From NCBI RefSeq assembly GCF_000948985.2, contig NZ_CP059733.1:4898001-4962000 (forward strand): DNA of 64,000 nt, written 5' to 3'. The stretch comes from Thalassomonas viridans. GTDB taxonomy: Bacteria > Pseudomonadota > Gammaproteobacteria > Enterobacterales > Alteromonadaceae. A model generated the notes under the pieces. It did no database searches, had not been told where the DNA came from, and was given only the letters and a program-made list of their open reading frames with translations. A program made the translations under genes and the position numbers. Shown in pieces: positions 54,079-63,998 of this stretch (positions are counted from its first letter, which is position 1; each line of letters starts with the position of its first letter).

Positions 54079-55209
54079 TCAATAACGGAACTCTTCCGGT
54101 ATCGGCAGATTTTTCGCCAACGGCTGCGGCCTGTGCCCCTTGCCTTTTCTATGAGCTTTAAGCTGGTAGATAAAGGCCAGAATTTGCGCCACGGCGGCAA
54201 AGAGCTCTTCCGGAATATCCTGATCGATTTCTGCGGTGTAATACAGGGAGCGGGCCAGTGCCGGCGACTGGATGATCTCCACGCCATGCTCCTTGGCTAT
54301 GGTGCGGATATGCATTGCCATTTCATCTATGCCCTTGGCCACCACCAGAGGCGCCCCGCCCTGATCGGCATCGTATTTCAAGGCCACCGAATAATGGGTG
54401 GGATTGGTCACCACCACATCGGCATTGGGCACTTCCTGCATCATGCGCCGCTGCGACATCTCATATTGTTTCTGGCGAATGCGTCCTTTGGTTTGCGGGT
54501 TACCTTCGGAGTTTTTCATTTCATCCTTGATTTCCTGCTTGGTCATTTTCAGCTGGCGGTTGTGATTCCAGCTTTGGTAGGGAGCATCAACGACAGCGAT
54601 AATGATCAGGGAAAAAGTCAGCGCCATAAACATCCATAACAGCATGTCCACCGCATGGCCAAAATTTGTCGGCATAGACTCCAGGCTTAAGCCGAGGATC
54701 TGGTCGAACAGGCCCGCCAGCAGCAGGTAGGCGACGATAAACACCACAAAAAATTTCAGCAGGGATTTTATAAATTCCACCATGGCCTGGACGCCGAACA
54801 TACGCTTAAAGCCCGCCAGGGGGGAGAGTTTACTGAATTTCGGCGCCATGGCTCCCCAGGAAAAACTCATGCCCCCCAGCAGGGTATTGCCGATAAAGGC
54901 CGCCAGCATAATAATGACAAACATCCACAGCAAGGGGGGCGCCACTGAGGCAACACTGTCGCTGACCACCTGGTACAGGGCATGGATATCCATGGTTTCC
55001 CTGCGGGACAGGCTGAACAGGCGCTTCATCATGGTCGACAGGGCCGCCACCAGGGATTCTCCCGTCATCAGCAGGGCACTGGCACTGCCCACCAGCACAA
55101 ACATAGTGCCCAGTTCTTTGGACCTGGCTATCTGGCCCTTTTTCCGGGCGTCCGACAGCTTTTTCGCCGTCGGTTCTTCGGTGCGTTCGCCGCTGTCGGA
55201 CTCCGCCAT
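54079..55209 (-). CDS. flhB: flagellar export switch protein FlhB
   Basis: Export-gate protein of 376 residues that switches export from rod/hook to filament proteins after autocleavage. The N-terminal SGERTEEPTAKKLSDARKKGQIARS is diagnostic. Four spans follow, then the cytosolic domain with the self-cleavage motif NPTH at 269-272 (VVVTNPTHYSVALKYD). The C-terminal tail after HRKGKGHR is short. Last gene of the fliK-to-flhB run; flhA starts 145 bases later under its own promoter. Confidence 0.95.
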   Translation of the reverse strand: MAESDSGERTEEPTAKKLSDARKKGQIARSKELGTMFVLVGSASALLMTGESLVAALSTMMKRLFSLSRRETMDIHALYQVVSDSVASVAPPLLWMFVIIMLAAFIGNTLLGGMSFSWGAMAPKFSKLSPLAGFKRMFGVQAMVEFIKSLLKFFVVFIVAYLLLAGLFDQILGLSLESMPTNFGHAVDMLLWMFMALTFSLIIIAVVDAPYQSWNHNRQLKMTKQEIKDEMKNSEGNPQTKGRIRQKQYEMSQRRMMQEVPNADVVVTNPTHYSVALKYDADQGGAPLVVAKGIDEMAMHIRTIAKEHGVEIIQSPALARSLYYTAEIDQDIPEELFAAVAQILAFIYQLKAHRKGKGHRPQPLAKNLPIPEEFRY

Positions 55210-55256
55210 TTAATCCGTCCTGCAAACCATGAACTTATGTATTAAGTATAACCCCA

Positions 55257-56045
55257 TCATCGCCTTGCCCCGCAGTCTATCAGGTAGCAGCTGAAATCGA
55301 CGGCACGTTGCCACTGCAGCTCAAAATGGGTGAGGAAATTGCCCATGGTCAGCCACATGATGATCAAACCGGCGCACATGGTAATAGGGAAACCTATGGC
55401 GAAAATATTAAGCTGCGGCGCCGCCCGGGTCATGATGCCGAAAGAAAAGTTCACCAGCAACATGGCGGTAAGCGGCGCCAGTGACAGGGCCAACGCGGTG
55501 GCAAACATCCAGCTGGCCCATTCCACCAGCTCTTTAAAGCGCACGCTGGGGAAAATATGCTCCCCCGAGACCGGAACGGTCTCAAAACTGGCAGTGACAA
55601 ATTGCAGGTAGATCAGGTGTCCGTCCATGGCCCAGAACAGCAAGGAAGACAGGATCAGGAAAAATTGCCCCACCGCCGGGACATTCATGCCGCTGACGGG
55701 ATCAACCAAAGAGGCAAAACCCAAACCGGTTTGCATAGCGATGATTTGCCCCGCCAGGGTAAAGGTATTGATCACCATCACAGTCACAAAACCTATCAGG
55801 ACGCCGATAATGGTCTGTTTGGCCACCAAAAACGCCGTCGCCAGGGAAAACAAATCCCCGACCTTTGACGCCGGAATGGCAGGCATGATAGCCACGGTCA
55901 CAACGACGGAGAATCCCAGCTTGATCGGCGCCGGTATCGTTTGCGAGCTCAGGCCTATCATAGTCATCACCAGCGCCGTTATCCGCGACAAAGGCAACAG
56001 AAAATCAGCCATATACTGGTTAACAACCGATTCGGTAAACTCCAT
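55257..56045 (-). CDS. fliR: flagellar export gate protein FliR
   Basis: A 262-residue export-gate core protein with about six hydrophobic segments. Motifs include ITALVMTMIGLSSQTIPAPIKLG, QIIAMQTGLGFASLVDPVSG (family signature), and LALSLAPLTAMLLVNFSFGIMTRAAPQLNIF. It forms the FliP5Q4R1 pore. The ATG overlaps the fliQ stop by one base (TGATG). Confidence 0.95.
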   Translation of the reverse strand: MEFTESVVNQYMADFLLPLSRITALVMTMIGLSSQTIPAPIKLGFSVVVTVAIMPAIPASKVGDLFSLATAFLVAKQTIIGVLIGFVTVMVINTFTLAGQIIAMQTGLGFASLVDPVSGMNVPAVGQFFLILSSLLFWAMDGHLIYLQFVTASFETVPVSGEHIFPSVRFKELVEWASWMFATALALSLAPLTAMLLVNFSFGIMTRAAPQLNIFAIGFPITMCAGLIIMWLTMGNFLTHFELQWQRAVDFSCYLIDCGARR

Positions 56046-56314
56046 CAGCTGATCACACTGGGAATGCTGGCAATAAGGCGGAAGGTATAATCCATCAGCT
56101 TTTGCACCAGCCAGTGGCCGCCGGCGATCAGCGCCATCAAGGTCACCAGCAAACGCGGCAAAAAGCTTAAGGTCTGTTCGTTAATTGAGGTGGCGGCCTG
56201 GAAAATCGCCACTATCAGGCCGACAATCAGGCTGGGCACGATAACCGCACTCACCAGCACTATCACCAGGAACAGGGCATCACGCAGAATATCAACAAAA
56301 ACTTCGGGTCCCAT
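56045..56314 (-). CDS. fliQ: flagellar export gate protein FliQ
   Basis: An 89-residue protein with two spans (LFLVIVLVSAVIVPSLIVGLIVAIFQAATSI being the start of the pair), the full usual size of FliQ. The motif QAATSINEQTLSFLPRLL is highly conserved. It sits between fliP and fliR and overlaps fliR by one base. Confidence 0.95.
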   Translation of the reverse strand: MGPEVFVDILRDALFLVIVLVSAVIVPSLIVGLIVAIFQAATSINEQTLSFLPRLLVTLMALIAGGHWLVQKLMDYTFRLIASIPSVIS

Positions 56315-56326
56315 AGCAAGACTCCT

Positions 56327-57130
56327 TTACACCGTACCCATGCCATAACTCGTGGCTATGGTGCCGATCACCAGGTTCCAGCCGTCCACCAGCACAAACA
56401 GCATCAGCTTAAACGGCAGGGAGACTATCATAGGCGAGAGCATCATCATCCCCATCGCCATCAGGATACTGGCCACCACCAGGTCGATGATCAAAAAGGG
56501 AATAAATAAAATGAAGCCGATCTGGAACGCGGTTTTCAGTTCACTGATCACAAAGGCCGGAATGATGACTGTCATAGGCAAATCTTCCGGCTGGTCGGCT
56601 TCCACTCCCGCCATTTGTGCCAGGGTATGCAAATCTTTCAGCCGGGTCTGCTCCAGCATAAAGGCCCGCAGCGGCACTTTGGCCTTATCGATCGCCTCCA
56701 CCGAGGTCATCTGCTCTGCCAGGTACGGCTGAACGGCAACCCGGTTGATTTGATTATAGACGGGGGTCATCACAAACAGCGTCATAAACAGGGTCAGGCC
56801 GATAATCACCTGGTTGGACGGGGTTTGCTGCAAACCTATTGCCTGGCGCAATATCGCCATCACCACCACAATCCGGGTAAAAGAGGTCATCATGATCACG
56901 GCGGCGGGAATAAAGCTCAGCGCCGTCATAAAGATCAGGATTTGCAGGGTGATGGAATATTCCTGGGAGCCGTCGGGGTTCGTGGTCAGCTTCAGCGCCG
57001 ACATGCCCAAATCGTCCGCCGCATAAGCCGGGTTGGCAAACAACACCAGCAGGCCCAGTAACAGGGTTATCCCGGGAATGAGGTTTTTGATGATATAACC
57101 GGATCGTATCACTGTGCCCACCCGCTTCAC
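56327..57130 (-). CDS. fliP: flagellar export gate protein FliP
   Basis: A 267-residue export-gate protein with a cleavable signal peptide ([20 protein letters not shown]). Signature stretches are [34 protein letters not shown] and [46 protein letters not shown]. The start is GTG at 57130 overlapping the fliO stop (GTGA). FliO, encoded upstream, helps FliP assembly. Confidence 0.95.
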   Translation of the reverse strand: MKRVGTVIRSGYIIKNLIPGITLLLGLLVLFANPAYAADDLGMSALKLTTNPDGSQEYSITLQILIFMTALSFIPAAVIMMTSFTRIVVVMAILRQAIGLQQTPSNQVIIGLTLFMTLFVMTPVYNQINRVAVQPYLAEQMTSVEAIDKAKVPLRAFMLEQTRLKDLHTLAQMAGVEADQPEDLPMTVIIPAFVISELKTAFQIGFILFIPFLIIDLVVASILMAMGMMMLSPMIVSLPFKLMLFVLVDGWNLVIGTIATSYGMGTV

Positions 57131-57615
57131 GACTTTCTTAATAACTTGGCGAACGACTGGCCAAGCTCGCCGGTAACAGGTGTCCCCTGGGCCAGGGGCT
57201 CTTCCAGGGAGTCCAGCAGGGTAATCTGCTGGGCGGTCACCCCCAGCAGCAATTGCTGCTCACCCGCCTGCACCACGACAATACGTTCTTTGGCCCCTAA
57301 ACTTAAGCTGGTGACTATCTTCAAACCGCTTTGCTGCTGCAGCCCCGGCTGGAATTTCTTCAGCAACATGGCGCAAATAAAAATCAGCGCCAGTATCATC
57401 AGAAAAGACAGGATAAAACTCATGGAGTCCATATTGGCGCCGACATTTTTGCCGACCTCGGCAACCGGCGCCTGCCCGGGTGTTTGCCCGGTACTTTCCG
57501 CCCGGGCTTGCTGCACGCTTTCACGGGGGGCTTCCGCCGCCGGCTCCGCTGTCTCCCGGGCCAAGGTCACAAAAGATAACAACAATAAACAACAGGCGAG
57601 TATATACCGCATCAT
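57127..57615 (-). CDS. fliO: flagellar assembly protein FliO
   Basis: A protein of about 162 residues with an N-terminal signal-like segment ([19 protein letters not shown]), a Pro/Ala/Glu-rich periplasmic stretch, one span ([21 protein letters not shown]), and a cytosolic FliO domain ([37 protein letters not shown]). The ATG at 57615 has AAGGCGGG just upstream; the longer frame overlaps fliN and has no such site. FliO supports FliP ring formation. Confidence 0.9.
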   Translation of the reverse strand: MMRYILACCLLLLSFVTLARETAEPAAEAPRESVQQARAESTGQTPGQAPVAEVGKNVGANMDSMSFILSFLMILALIFICAMLLKKFQPGLQQQSGLKIVTSLSLGAKERIVVVQAGEQQLLLGVTAQQITLLDSLEEPLAQGTPVTGELGQSFAKLLRKS

Positions 57616-57625
57616 CTCCCGCCTT

Positions 57626-58018
57626 TTATTTGAGCTTCTTGATTCTTTCGATCTGACTGATAACATCCGTCAGACGAATACCGAACTTGTCATTGACCAC
57701 AACCACCTCGCCGTGGGCAATCAAGGTACCGTTCACCAGCACATCCAGAGACTCACCGGCCACCCGGTCAAGTTCCACCACTGAGCCCTGGTTAAGCTGC
57801 AACAAGTTACGTATGCTGATCTGGCTGCGCCCCACTTCCATGGAAATGGTCACCGGAATGTCTAAAATCGTATCCAGCTTGCGCTTTTCTTCACCTGTGA
57901 TGGGCGCATCTTCTTCCAGCTCTTCCAGCTCGACTTTTTCTGCGGCTTCTTTGGCGGCAGCCTGCTCGTTCAGTGCCTCGTCCCACATCCCCAGGTCATC
58001 ATCATTTTCATTGCTCAT
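57626..58018 (-). CDS. fliN: flagellar motor switch protein FliN
   Basis: C-ring protein of 130 residues. An acidic N terminus (NENDDDLGMWDEALNEQAA) is followed by the SpoA domain (LDIPVTISMEVGRSQISIRNLLQLNQGSVVELDRVAGESLDVLVNG), ending with the conserved KFGIRLTDVI. It binds FliM and the FliH export complex. Start ATG at 58018. The 84-base gap to fliM contains no feature I can support. Confidence 0.95.
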   Translation of the reverse strand: MSNENDDDLGMWDEALNEQAAAKEAAEKVELEELEEDAPITGEEKRKLDTILDIPVTISMEVGRSQISIRNLLQLNQGSVVELDRVAGESLDVLVNGTLIAHGEVVVVNDKFGIRLTDVISQIERIKKLK

Positions 58019-58102
58019 GGCACTTACCTCAATATATTCATGGTATCAATAACTTAAAAAGCACATTTAAGGCTAAAGCGCTTTCTCCAAACCATTAATC
58101 TT

Positions 58103-59164
58103 TTATAAATCATCTTCCAGCAGATGAAGCTCGGCATCGCTGTCAAGGCGTTTACCGCCTTTGGTTAATATCGTCAGCTCGGATTTCACCGACTCAGGAC
58201 GCTTGATTTTAGACTCTATCTTCAGCGCCACATTATCGCGGCTGCGACCAAGCTTGGCCCTGAAAGACGGCAGGTCTTCGATCAGCACAGTTATATTCTC
58301 AGGCATTTCGATCGGGATAATATCGCCGGCCTCAAGTTCCATTATCTGGGACAGCGGCAAATCCACCTCCAGGAACTTGGTGGACAATTCTACCGGCACA
58401 TCCATGATTTCATCGCGCAACGCCTTGGACCAGCGCATGTCGGTGTCTTCCTTATCACTTTGCACACCGGCATCAAGCAATTCGCGTATCGGCTCTAACA
58501 TGGAATAAGGCAGGGCCACGTGAAAATCACCGCCGCCGCCGTCAAGCTCGATATGAAAAGAGCTGATCACCACCACTTCCGTGGGACTGACGATATTGGC
58601 CATCGACGGGTTAACTTCAGAGTCCAGGTATTCAAAGGACACGTCCATCACAGGCGACCAGGCTTCCTTGTAATCTTCAAAGATCAGCTTAAGCAACATC
58701 TGGATAATCCGGCGCTCGGTCGGGGTGAATTCCCGCCCCTCGATTTTGGCATGGTAGCGACCGTCGCCACCAAAGAAGTTATCCACCAGGATAAACACCA
58801 GCCGGGCTTCCATGGTAATAAGCGCCGTGCCTTTTAACGGCCTGAAGCGCACCATGTTCAGACTGGTAGGGACAAACAGGGTATGTACGTACTCACCGAA
58901 CTTGATCATCTGGATGCCGTTGATGGACACTTCAGCGCTGCGGCGCATCATATTAAACAAACTAATGCGCATATGGCGGGCAAAACGTTCGTTCACCATT
59001 TCCAGGGTCGGCATGCGCCCGCGAACAATACGATCCTGCGAGGAAAAGTCATAGTCGGAAGTCCCTTCCTGCTGGACGGACTCCTCGACTATCTCTTCTT
59101 CTTCGACATCATCGACACCATGGAGTAGCGCGTCGATCTCGTCTTGCGATAATAAATCACTCAC
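58103..59164 (-). CDS. fliM: flagellar motor switch protein FliM
   Basis: C-ring protein of 353 residues. The N-terminal CheY-binding peptide LLSQDEIDALLHGVDD is intact. The CheC-like middle domain follows (YDFSSQDRIVRGRMPTLEMVNERFARH, NPSMANIVSPTEVVVISSFHIEL) and then a SpoA-like C-terminal domain (DVPVELSTKFLEVDLPLSQIMEL). The start is GTG at 59164, where the family begins. Its protein receives the CheY signal made by the chemotaxis genes to the left. Confidence 0.95.
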   Translation of the reverse strand: MSDLLSQDEIDALLHGVDDVEEEEIVEESVQQEGTSDYDFSSQDRIVRGRMPTLEMVNERFARHMRISLFNMMRRSAEVSINGIQMIKFGEYVHTLFVPTSLNMVRFRPLKGTALITMEARLVFILVDNFFGGDGRYHAKIEGREFTPTERRIIQMLLKLIFEDYKEAWSPVMDVSFEYLDSEVNPSMANIVSPTEVVVISSFHIELDGGGGDFHVALPYSMLEPIRELLDAGVQSDKEDTDMRWSKALRDEIMDVPVELSTKFLEVDLPLSQIMELEAGDIIPIEMPENITVLIEDLPSFRAKLGRSRDNVALKIESKIKRPESVKSELTILTKGGKRLDSDAELHLLEDDL

Positions 59165-59192
59165 TCAGTATTACTCTTTCTTGCAAGCATCG

Positions 59193-59732
59193 CTATTGCA
59201 TAACAAAACCGGTAAACAGGACCTGTTCAATAATTTTATTGCCGGCGATATCCATCATAATTTTCTGCACTTCCGCCAGTGATTTTTGCTTCAGGGAAGT
59301 TTTCCCGGCACTGGTGGACAAGTCATCGGCATTGGCCTGCGAGAACACCCCCAGCAGGGTACTTTCAAGCAAAGGCACATGCTTTTTCGCGGTTTCTTCG
59401 TTGTCTGCGCCGCGTACCAGCAACTGGACGCGGATTTCCACAAACCTGTCCCTGGCGGCCCCCGGCACATTAAAACGGAACGGGCGCGGCATAGGGACAT
59501 ATAAGGCAGTACCGGCTTCTGCCGCCGCCGCTTCTTCTTCCTGGGCAGCAACCACGGCGGGATCCGCGGTATCGAGTGCCGCTTCAAGCTCGGCGTCACT
59601 TACCGAGCTGCCGCCGAGAAAAAAGAAACCGGCACCGGCTGCCAGGGCGATAACGGCAACAACGGCAGCTATGATGATAATTTTTTTCTTTTTACCCGGT
59701 TTATCCAACTCTAATTCTTTGTCATCAGCCAT
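59193..59732 (-). CDS. fliL: flagellar basal body-associated protein FliL
   Basis: A single-pass inner-membrane protein of 179 residues that surrounds the stator. A lysine-rich cytosolic start (DKPGKKKK) leads to one span (IIIIAAVVAVIALAAGAGFFFL). An acidic linker and the stomatin-like periplasmic domain follow (ALYVPMPRPFRFNVPGAARDRFVEIRVQLLVRG), ending NKIIEQVLFTGFVMQ, the usual FliL C terminus. ATG at 59732. The 160 bases up to the fliK stop hold no gene. Confidence 0.94.
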   Translation of the reverse strand: MADDKELELDKPGKKKKIIIIAAVVAVIALAAGAGFFFLGGSSVSDAELEAALDTADPAVVAAQEEEAAAAEAGTALYVPMPRPFRFNVPGAARDRFVEIRVQLLVRGADNEETAKKHVPLLESTLLGVFSQANADDLSTSAGKTSLKQKSLAEVQKIMMDIAGNKIIEQVLFTGFVMQ

Positions 59733-59892
59733 TTGTGACCCTTTTTCTTAAAATTAGCCAATCTACACTAGACTATATCCTTGAATAACCACCGAGCCAA
59801 TGAATTTATCATTTTTTATAGGCGAATCAAGGCCGATTGCGCAGGCTTTAACCAGGCTGCACCGGGTGTCAGACAAACAGGAAACAAGCGGC

Positions 59893-61830
59893 TTACGCGT
59901 AGTAATCCACCCCGGAAGCATTTACCTGCGCCAGGCTTGCCTGCATCACCAGCTCCGGCTGTTCGAAGGCATGGTTTTCCCGGCCCCTGCCCTGCTGATT
60001 TTGTCCCGGGCCCCGCTCGTTATCGCCAGAGCCCTGTTGCTGCTGTTCAACATTGGCATCGCCGACATCAACGCCGCTTTGTGACAGCATGTCTTTAAGC
60101 TTGCCCATGCTCTGCTCCAGCGCCTCCTTGGCCTGCTGGTTCTGCACCAGGAAGTTCACCGCCGCCTGCTCATTTTGCAGGTTGACCCTGACATGCATAT
60201 TGCCCAGCTCCGGCGGATCAAGACGTATCTCTACCTGCTGGATTCTCTGGTTGACCATGATCATAACCTTTTCTTTCAGGGCGCCGGTAAAATCTTTACG
60301 CAGGTTCAGGGCTTCATTCAAAGTGGTCAGGTTATTTTTTTGTGTCTGCAGGTTTTCGGCATTGACCTTACCGGCAACCGAGTCCAACACATGCTCGGAA
60401 TTATGGGCTTGCGGCGTTTCTGAATTGGCCAGGGCAGAATGGTTCATTTGCGCCGCCAGGGTATTTTGCTCCCGCAAAGGGTTGGTCGCCACCTTATGCT
60501 GCAAGACCTGGCTAGTTTCTTCTTTCACCGCAAAGGCGGCATCAGTGCTTGCCTGCTGGCCGCCCTGAGAGCCGGCATGTTTGCCCTGCTCACTGTTGCC
60601 CCCGTTGCCGGTTCCCTGCCCGCCGTGTTCAGCGGCAACCCCTAGCGGCCGGTGGTTTTCTGCAGCGCCGCTCTGGCTTGGCCCTGTAACGGCTTTAGCG
60701 CCGCTGTCGGCGGCAACCGGGTTATCGCGCACAGCAAGTTCCATATCGGCTTCCTTTCGGGGAGCATGAGTTTCCGGGGACTGGACTTGAGATGCCGTTG
60801 CCCCGGTTTTAGCCGTATCGGTCCCGGCTTTATTTAACTGAATAGATTTTTTTGCTTCATTATCATGCTGGGACGCCAGAGGTTTAACCGCCGTCAGCGG
60901 CTTTTCATCCGAAATTCCCTCCTCAGACTGCTCACCGGCTTCACCGCCGCCGTCCACAACAGCAGTCTTATCCTTAAGTTCTGATGCGGTTGGCTGCTGG
61001 GCCTTTACCTTAACTTCCTGGTGTGACAAATTTTTGTCGCTGCCTCCGGCTGCTGTGCCTTTTTCACCCGCTTCACCTTCTACGGCCTTAAGTTTTGCCA
61101 GCAACTCCTCCGGTGAGTTTGTTTGTGCCTTACCGGCCTGTTTTGCCGCCTGCTCTGCCGTTAGCGTTTCCACCTCCGGGGCTTCACCGTCACCGGCTTC
61201 TCCTTCAGACTGAACCTCTAGCGCTTTTGCCTCTGTCGGACGGGGCACATCAGCTACAAGCCCCTTAAGCTTGGCCAGCACCGAAGCTTCCGTAGCGCCG
61301 TCTTCCATGAGTTCGGCGTCGATATTAACATCACCGGCCAGCTCATGCTCAGCGCCGTTAGCAGCCATGGCTTGCTGCTGTAACAGCTTAGCCGAGGCGC
61401 CAAGCAAGTCGATCAAATGTTGGGGGTCTTTGGCATTATCCGGCTTACCGCTGCTGCCGGGCCCGCTGTTTTCACCGGTTTCGCCTTCCTCAGCCGTCCC
61501 TGCAGCCAGCTCCTGCGCTTCATCGGGCGCAGGCTTTGCGCCTTCATCCACCAAAGGCGCATCCTCGCTCCCTTTGGTATTCTCTGTTGACTGTGGCGTT
61601 TCTTTGCCGCTTTCATGAACTGCGGACTTGCCGCTTTCATTGACTGCGGGCTTGCCGCTTTTATTTGCCTGCGTATCCTTCCGGTTACGGTAATCGGCAT
61701 TGGTGTGCTGCTCAACCAGGGAAGAAAAACTGTCATCCCTGTCCTGGGCTCCTGGTTCGGCACCCGAATTATCTGCTTTATTATCAGCAGCTTTGATAAG
61801 CTCTTGCGGTAAAAAATTGATTTGAGTCAT
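59893..61830 (-). CDS. fliK: flagellar hook-length control protein FliK
   Basis: A 645-residue secreted ruler protein. Most of it (about 25-530) is low-complexity, rich in Glu, Ala, Gly, Lys and Gln, as usual for FliK. The C-terminal Flg_hook domain is clear: MVNQRIQQVEIRLDPPELGNMHVRVNLQNEQAAVNFLVQ, followed by a helical stretch and a Gln-rich tail. It sets hook length and triggers the FlhB switch. It is preceded by a sigma-54-like site and appears to start the fliK-to-flhB operon. Confidence 0.92.
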   Translation of the reverse strand: MTQINFLPQELIKAADNKADNSGAEPGAQDRDDSFSSLVEQHTNADYRNRKDTQANKSGKPAVNESGKSAVHESGKETPQSTENTKGSEDAPLVDEGAKPAPDEAQELAAGTAEEGETGENSGPGSSGKPDNAKDPQHLIDLLGASAKLLQQQAMAANGAEHELAGDVNIDAELMEDGATEASVLAKLKGLVADVPRPTEAKALEVQSEGEAGDGEAPEVETLTAEQAAKQAGKAQTNSPEELLAKLKAVEGEAGEKGTAAGGSDKNLSHQEVKVKAQQPTASELKDKTAVVDGGGEAGEQSEEGISDEKPLTAVKPLASQHDNEAKKSIQLNKAGTDTAKTGATASQVQSPETHAPRKEADMELAVRDNPVAADSGAKAVTGPSQSGAAENHRPLGVAAEHGGQGTGNGGNSEQGKHAGSQGGQQASTDAAFAVKEETSQVLQHKVATNPLREQNTLAAQMNHSALANSETPQAHNSEHVLDSVAGKVNAENLQTQKNNLTTLNEALNLRKDFTGALKEKVMIMVNQRIQQVEIRLDPPELGNMHVRVNLQNEQAAVNFLVQNQQAKEALEQSMGKLKDMLSQSGVDVGDANVEQQQQGSGDNERGPGQNQQGRGRENHAFEQPELVMQASLAQVNASGVDYYA

Positions 61831-61927
61831 AACGGTCCCAGTCTAGATTTCATTAAGCCAACAAATAAAACATCTATCAAAAGTCATCCGGCTGTACCCG
61901 GCCGGCCAGACATAATAAAAATAATTA

Positions 61928-61943
61928 AGCAAAAAACACTCCA
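61928..61943 (-). promoter_or_regulatory. sigma-54-like promoter ahead of fliK
   Basis: The minus strand reads TGGAGTGTTTTTTGCT, matching TGG-N3-G-N4-TTGC-T with correct spacing between GG and GC. It lies about 100 bases upstream of the fliK ATG and just past the fliJ stop. The fliK operon of Vibrio is known to use sigma-54. Confidence 0.55.
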
Positions 61944-61952
61944 ACAATTCCC

Positions 61953-62393
61953 CTAAAAATTGCGGCGGACAAATTGTTGGGTGGCAATTTCATCAAACAT
62001 CTTTTGTTCACGTTTATCCGCCAACACAGCCAGCTTTTTCAATTGCTGCTCTTTAAGGTGTTCCACCGCTTTTACTTTCTGGCGCTGTGCCAGCCATTGC
62101 TTCTTTCTCAGCTCCAGCATAGATTTTGCCTGCTTGATGGCAAGCTGTACCTGTTCGGCGGCATGATCAAGTTTGGCGATAAAACCGTGAAAATGGCTGT
62201 AGGTGGCACTGTCTATGCCTGAAAGTGAGCGCTGACTTAAACGTTTCATGTACTCCAGGCGGTAATCCTGCACCCCTTTCAGCCTTTGCTGGTTTTGCTG
62301 GTACTCCAGCTCTGCCGCCTGCAGTTTCTGGGCAGCGCTGACTTCTTTGTCCTGCTCGAATTTAAGCAGGGTATCGAGTTGTCTCATTGCCAT
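61953..62393 (-). CDS. fliJ: flagellar export chaperone FliJ
   Basis: A 146-residue coiled-coil protein, almost entirely helical and rich in Lys, Gln and Glu (AAQKLQAAELEYQQNQQRLKGVQDYRLEYMKRL, KKQWLAQRQKVKAVEHLKEQ). FliJ recycles chaperones and sits in the FliI hexamer like a stalk. GGAGAT stands before the ATG at 62393. The 22-base gap to fliI and conserved order make the call safe. Confidence 0.92.
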   Translation of the reverse strand: MAMRQLDTLLKFEQDKEVSAAQKLQAAELEYQQNQQRLKGVQDYRLEYMKRLSQRSLSGIDSATYSHFHGFIAKLDHAAEQVQLAIKQAKSMLELRKKQWLAQRQKVKAVEHLKEQQLKKLAVLADKREQKMFDEIATQQFVRRNF

Positions 62394-62414
62394 AGCTTAT
62401 CTCCTTCCCCGTGG

Positions 62415-63815
62415 TTAACCGGCGGCCTGTTGCGCAGCTTGCGCCTGCTGGGCGCCTACAGCCTGCTGATTGCCGGCATTGGCCTGGGCGGCGGCAATAA
62501 TTTCCTGCAACTGGGTCAGGCTTTGATCATAGGGGATCACTTCGCGCATTTTTTGCTGCAAAAAGAAATTGATCACAGGTAAAAGCTGAATCGCCTGATC
62601 GATACGCGGATCGCTGCCTTTACTGTAGGCCCCAATGGCGATCAAATCTTTATTTTGCTGGTACAGGGAATAAAGCTGTTTTAGATTACGGGCCAGCTGC
62701 TGGTGCTCATCACTGGTCACCATAGGCATCACCCGGCTGATGGAGGCTTCAACGTCCACCGCCGGGAAATGCCCGGCATCCGCCAGCGCCCGCGACAATA
62801 CGATATGGCCGTCGAGTATCGCCCTTGAAGCATCGGCGATGGGATCCTGCAAATCATCCCCTTCGGTCAGTACGGTATAAAAGGCGGTGATGGAGCCCTG
62901 GCCCTCACCGCCGTTGCCGGCCCGCTCCACCAGCTGGGGCAGTTTAGAAAAAACCGAAGGCGGATAGCCTTTGGTTGCCGGCGGCTCCCCCACCGCCAGC
63001 GCGATTTCCCGCTGCGCCTGGGCATACCGGGTCAGGGAATCAAGCAGCAATAACACATTAAGCCCCTGATCCCGGAAGTATTCGCTGATTTGTACCGCGG
63101 TTTCGCAGCCTTTAAGGCGCATCAGGGGAGAATTATCCGCCGGCGCCGCCACCACAACCGAACGCGCCCGTCCTTCTTCCCCCAGGATCTCTTCAATAAA
63201 TTCTTTTACCTCCCGGCCACGCTCCCCCACCAGGCCCACCACAATAACATCGGCGGTGGTGCCCCGGGTCATCATGCCAAGCAGCACACTTTTACCTACC
63301 CCGGAGCCGGCAAACAGCCCCATACGTTGTCCCTGGCCGACGGTAATAAAGCTGTTGATGGAGCGTACCCCGACATCCAGGGGTTGGGAAATCGCCCGCC
63401 GTGACAGGGGATTAATCGACCGGGTATTGTAATGGTAACTGTCGCTGTTTTTGATCGGCCCTTTGCCGTCCAGGGGATTGCCAACGCCGTCGATCACCCG
63501 TCCCAGCAAATCCATAGACAGCGGCAGCTTGGCCTTAGTGGATAAGGGCAGTACCCGAGCCCCCGGCAATACTCCCTGCACGCTTTGTTCCGGCATCAGG
63601 TAAGTTTTGTCCTGGGAAAAGCCGACGATTTCGGCGATCAGATCCCCCTGGGAAGTTTCCACCAGGCACTGGCTGCCTACCGGCGCCTTGACGCCCACGG
63701 CTTCCAAGGTCAGGCCCACGACCCGCACCAGGCGGCCGGCAACCGATTCTTTATAGGGATGGATATATGCCTGGCAGGCTTGCAGCCTTTGTGTAATGCG
63801 GACGGTATCAACCAT
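62415..63815 (-). CDS. fliI: flagellum-specific ATPase FliI
   Basis: F1-beta-like ATPase of the flagellar export system, 466 residues. Walker A is AGSGVGKS at about 169-176 ([19 protein letters not shown]), Walker B is [17 protein letters not shown], and [18 protein letters not shown] and [15 protein letters not shown] are family hallmarks. The last 15 residues ([14 protein letters not shown]) form a Gln/Ala tail beyond the usual end. The ATG is at 63815 with AGAG upstream. Confidence 0.96.
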   Translation of the reverse strand: MVDTVRITQRLQACQAYIHPYKESVAGRLVRVVGLTLEAVGVKAPVGSQCLVETSQGDLIAEIVGFSQDKTYLMPEQSVQGVLPGARVLPLSTKAKLPLSMDLLGRVIDGVGNPLDGKGPIKNSDSYHYNTRSINPLSRRAISQPLDVGVRSINSFITVGQGQRMGLFAGSGVGKSVLLGMMTRGTTADVIVVGLVGERGREVKEFIEEILGEEGRARSVVVAAPADNSPLMRLKGCETAVQISEYFRDQGLNVLLLLDSLTRYAQAQREIALAVGEPPATKGYPPSVFSKLPQLVERAGNGGEGQGSITAFYTVLTEGDDLQDPIADASRAILDGHIVLSRALADAGHFPAVDVEASISRVMPMVTSDEHQQLARNLKQLYSLYQQNKDLIAIGAYSKGSDPRIDQAIQLLPVINFFLQQKMREVIPYDQSLTQLQEIIAAAQANAGNQQAVGAQQAQAAQQAAG

Positions 63816-63968
63816 GACGACTCTTTGACGAAAATAAACAAGAATACTTATTGCCGAAACTTCTGCAAGAAAGGTTCCAAGATTTCCTCTCGGCTTACGG
63901 CGAAGGCCCGGGTTAGCTGATTAGACCCTAACTGCCCGGAGCCAGTTCACCTATGTTCGTGTCTGTGC

Positions 63969-63998
63969 TCACTGGTGCAGGGCCTCTTCGAGAAAGGC
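63969..63998 (-). CDS. fliH: probable 3' end of fliH (cut by window edge)
   Basis: FliH normally precedes fliI. One minus-strand frame entering from the right edge reads AFLEEALHQ and stops at 63969-63971, which would fit an acidic FliH C terminus. Another frame continues to a stop near 63929 (STDTNIGELAPGS), so the choice is not certain. The 153 bases before fliI have a CCGGGTTAG/CTAA...CCCGG fold (63908-63939) but no T-run. Confidence 0.35.
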   Translation of the reverse strand, partial: AFLEEALHQ

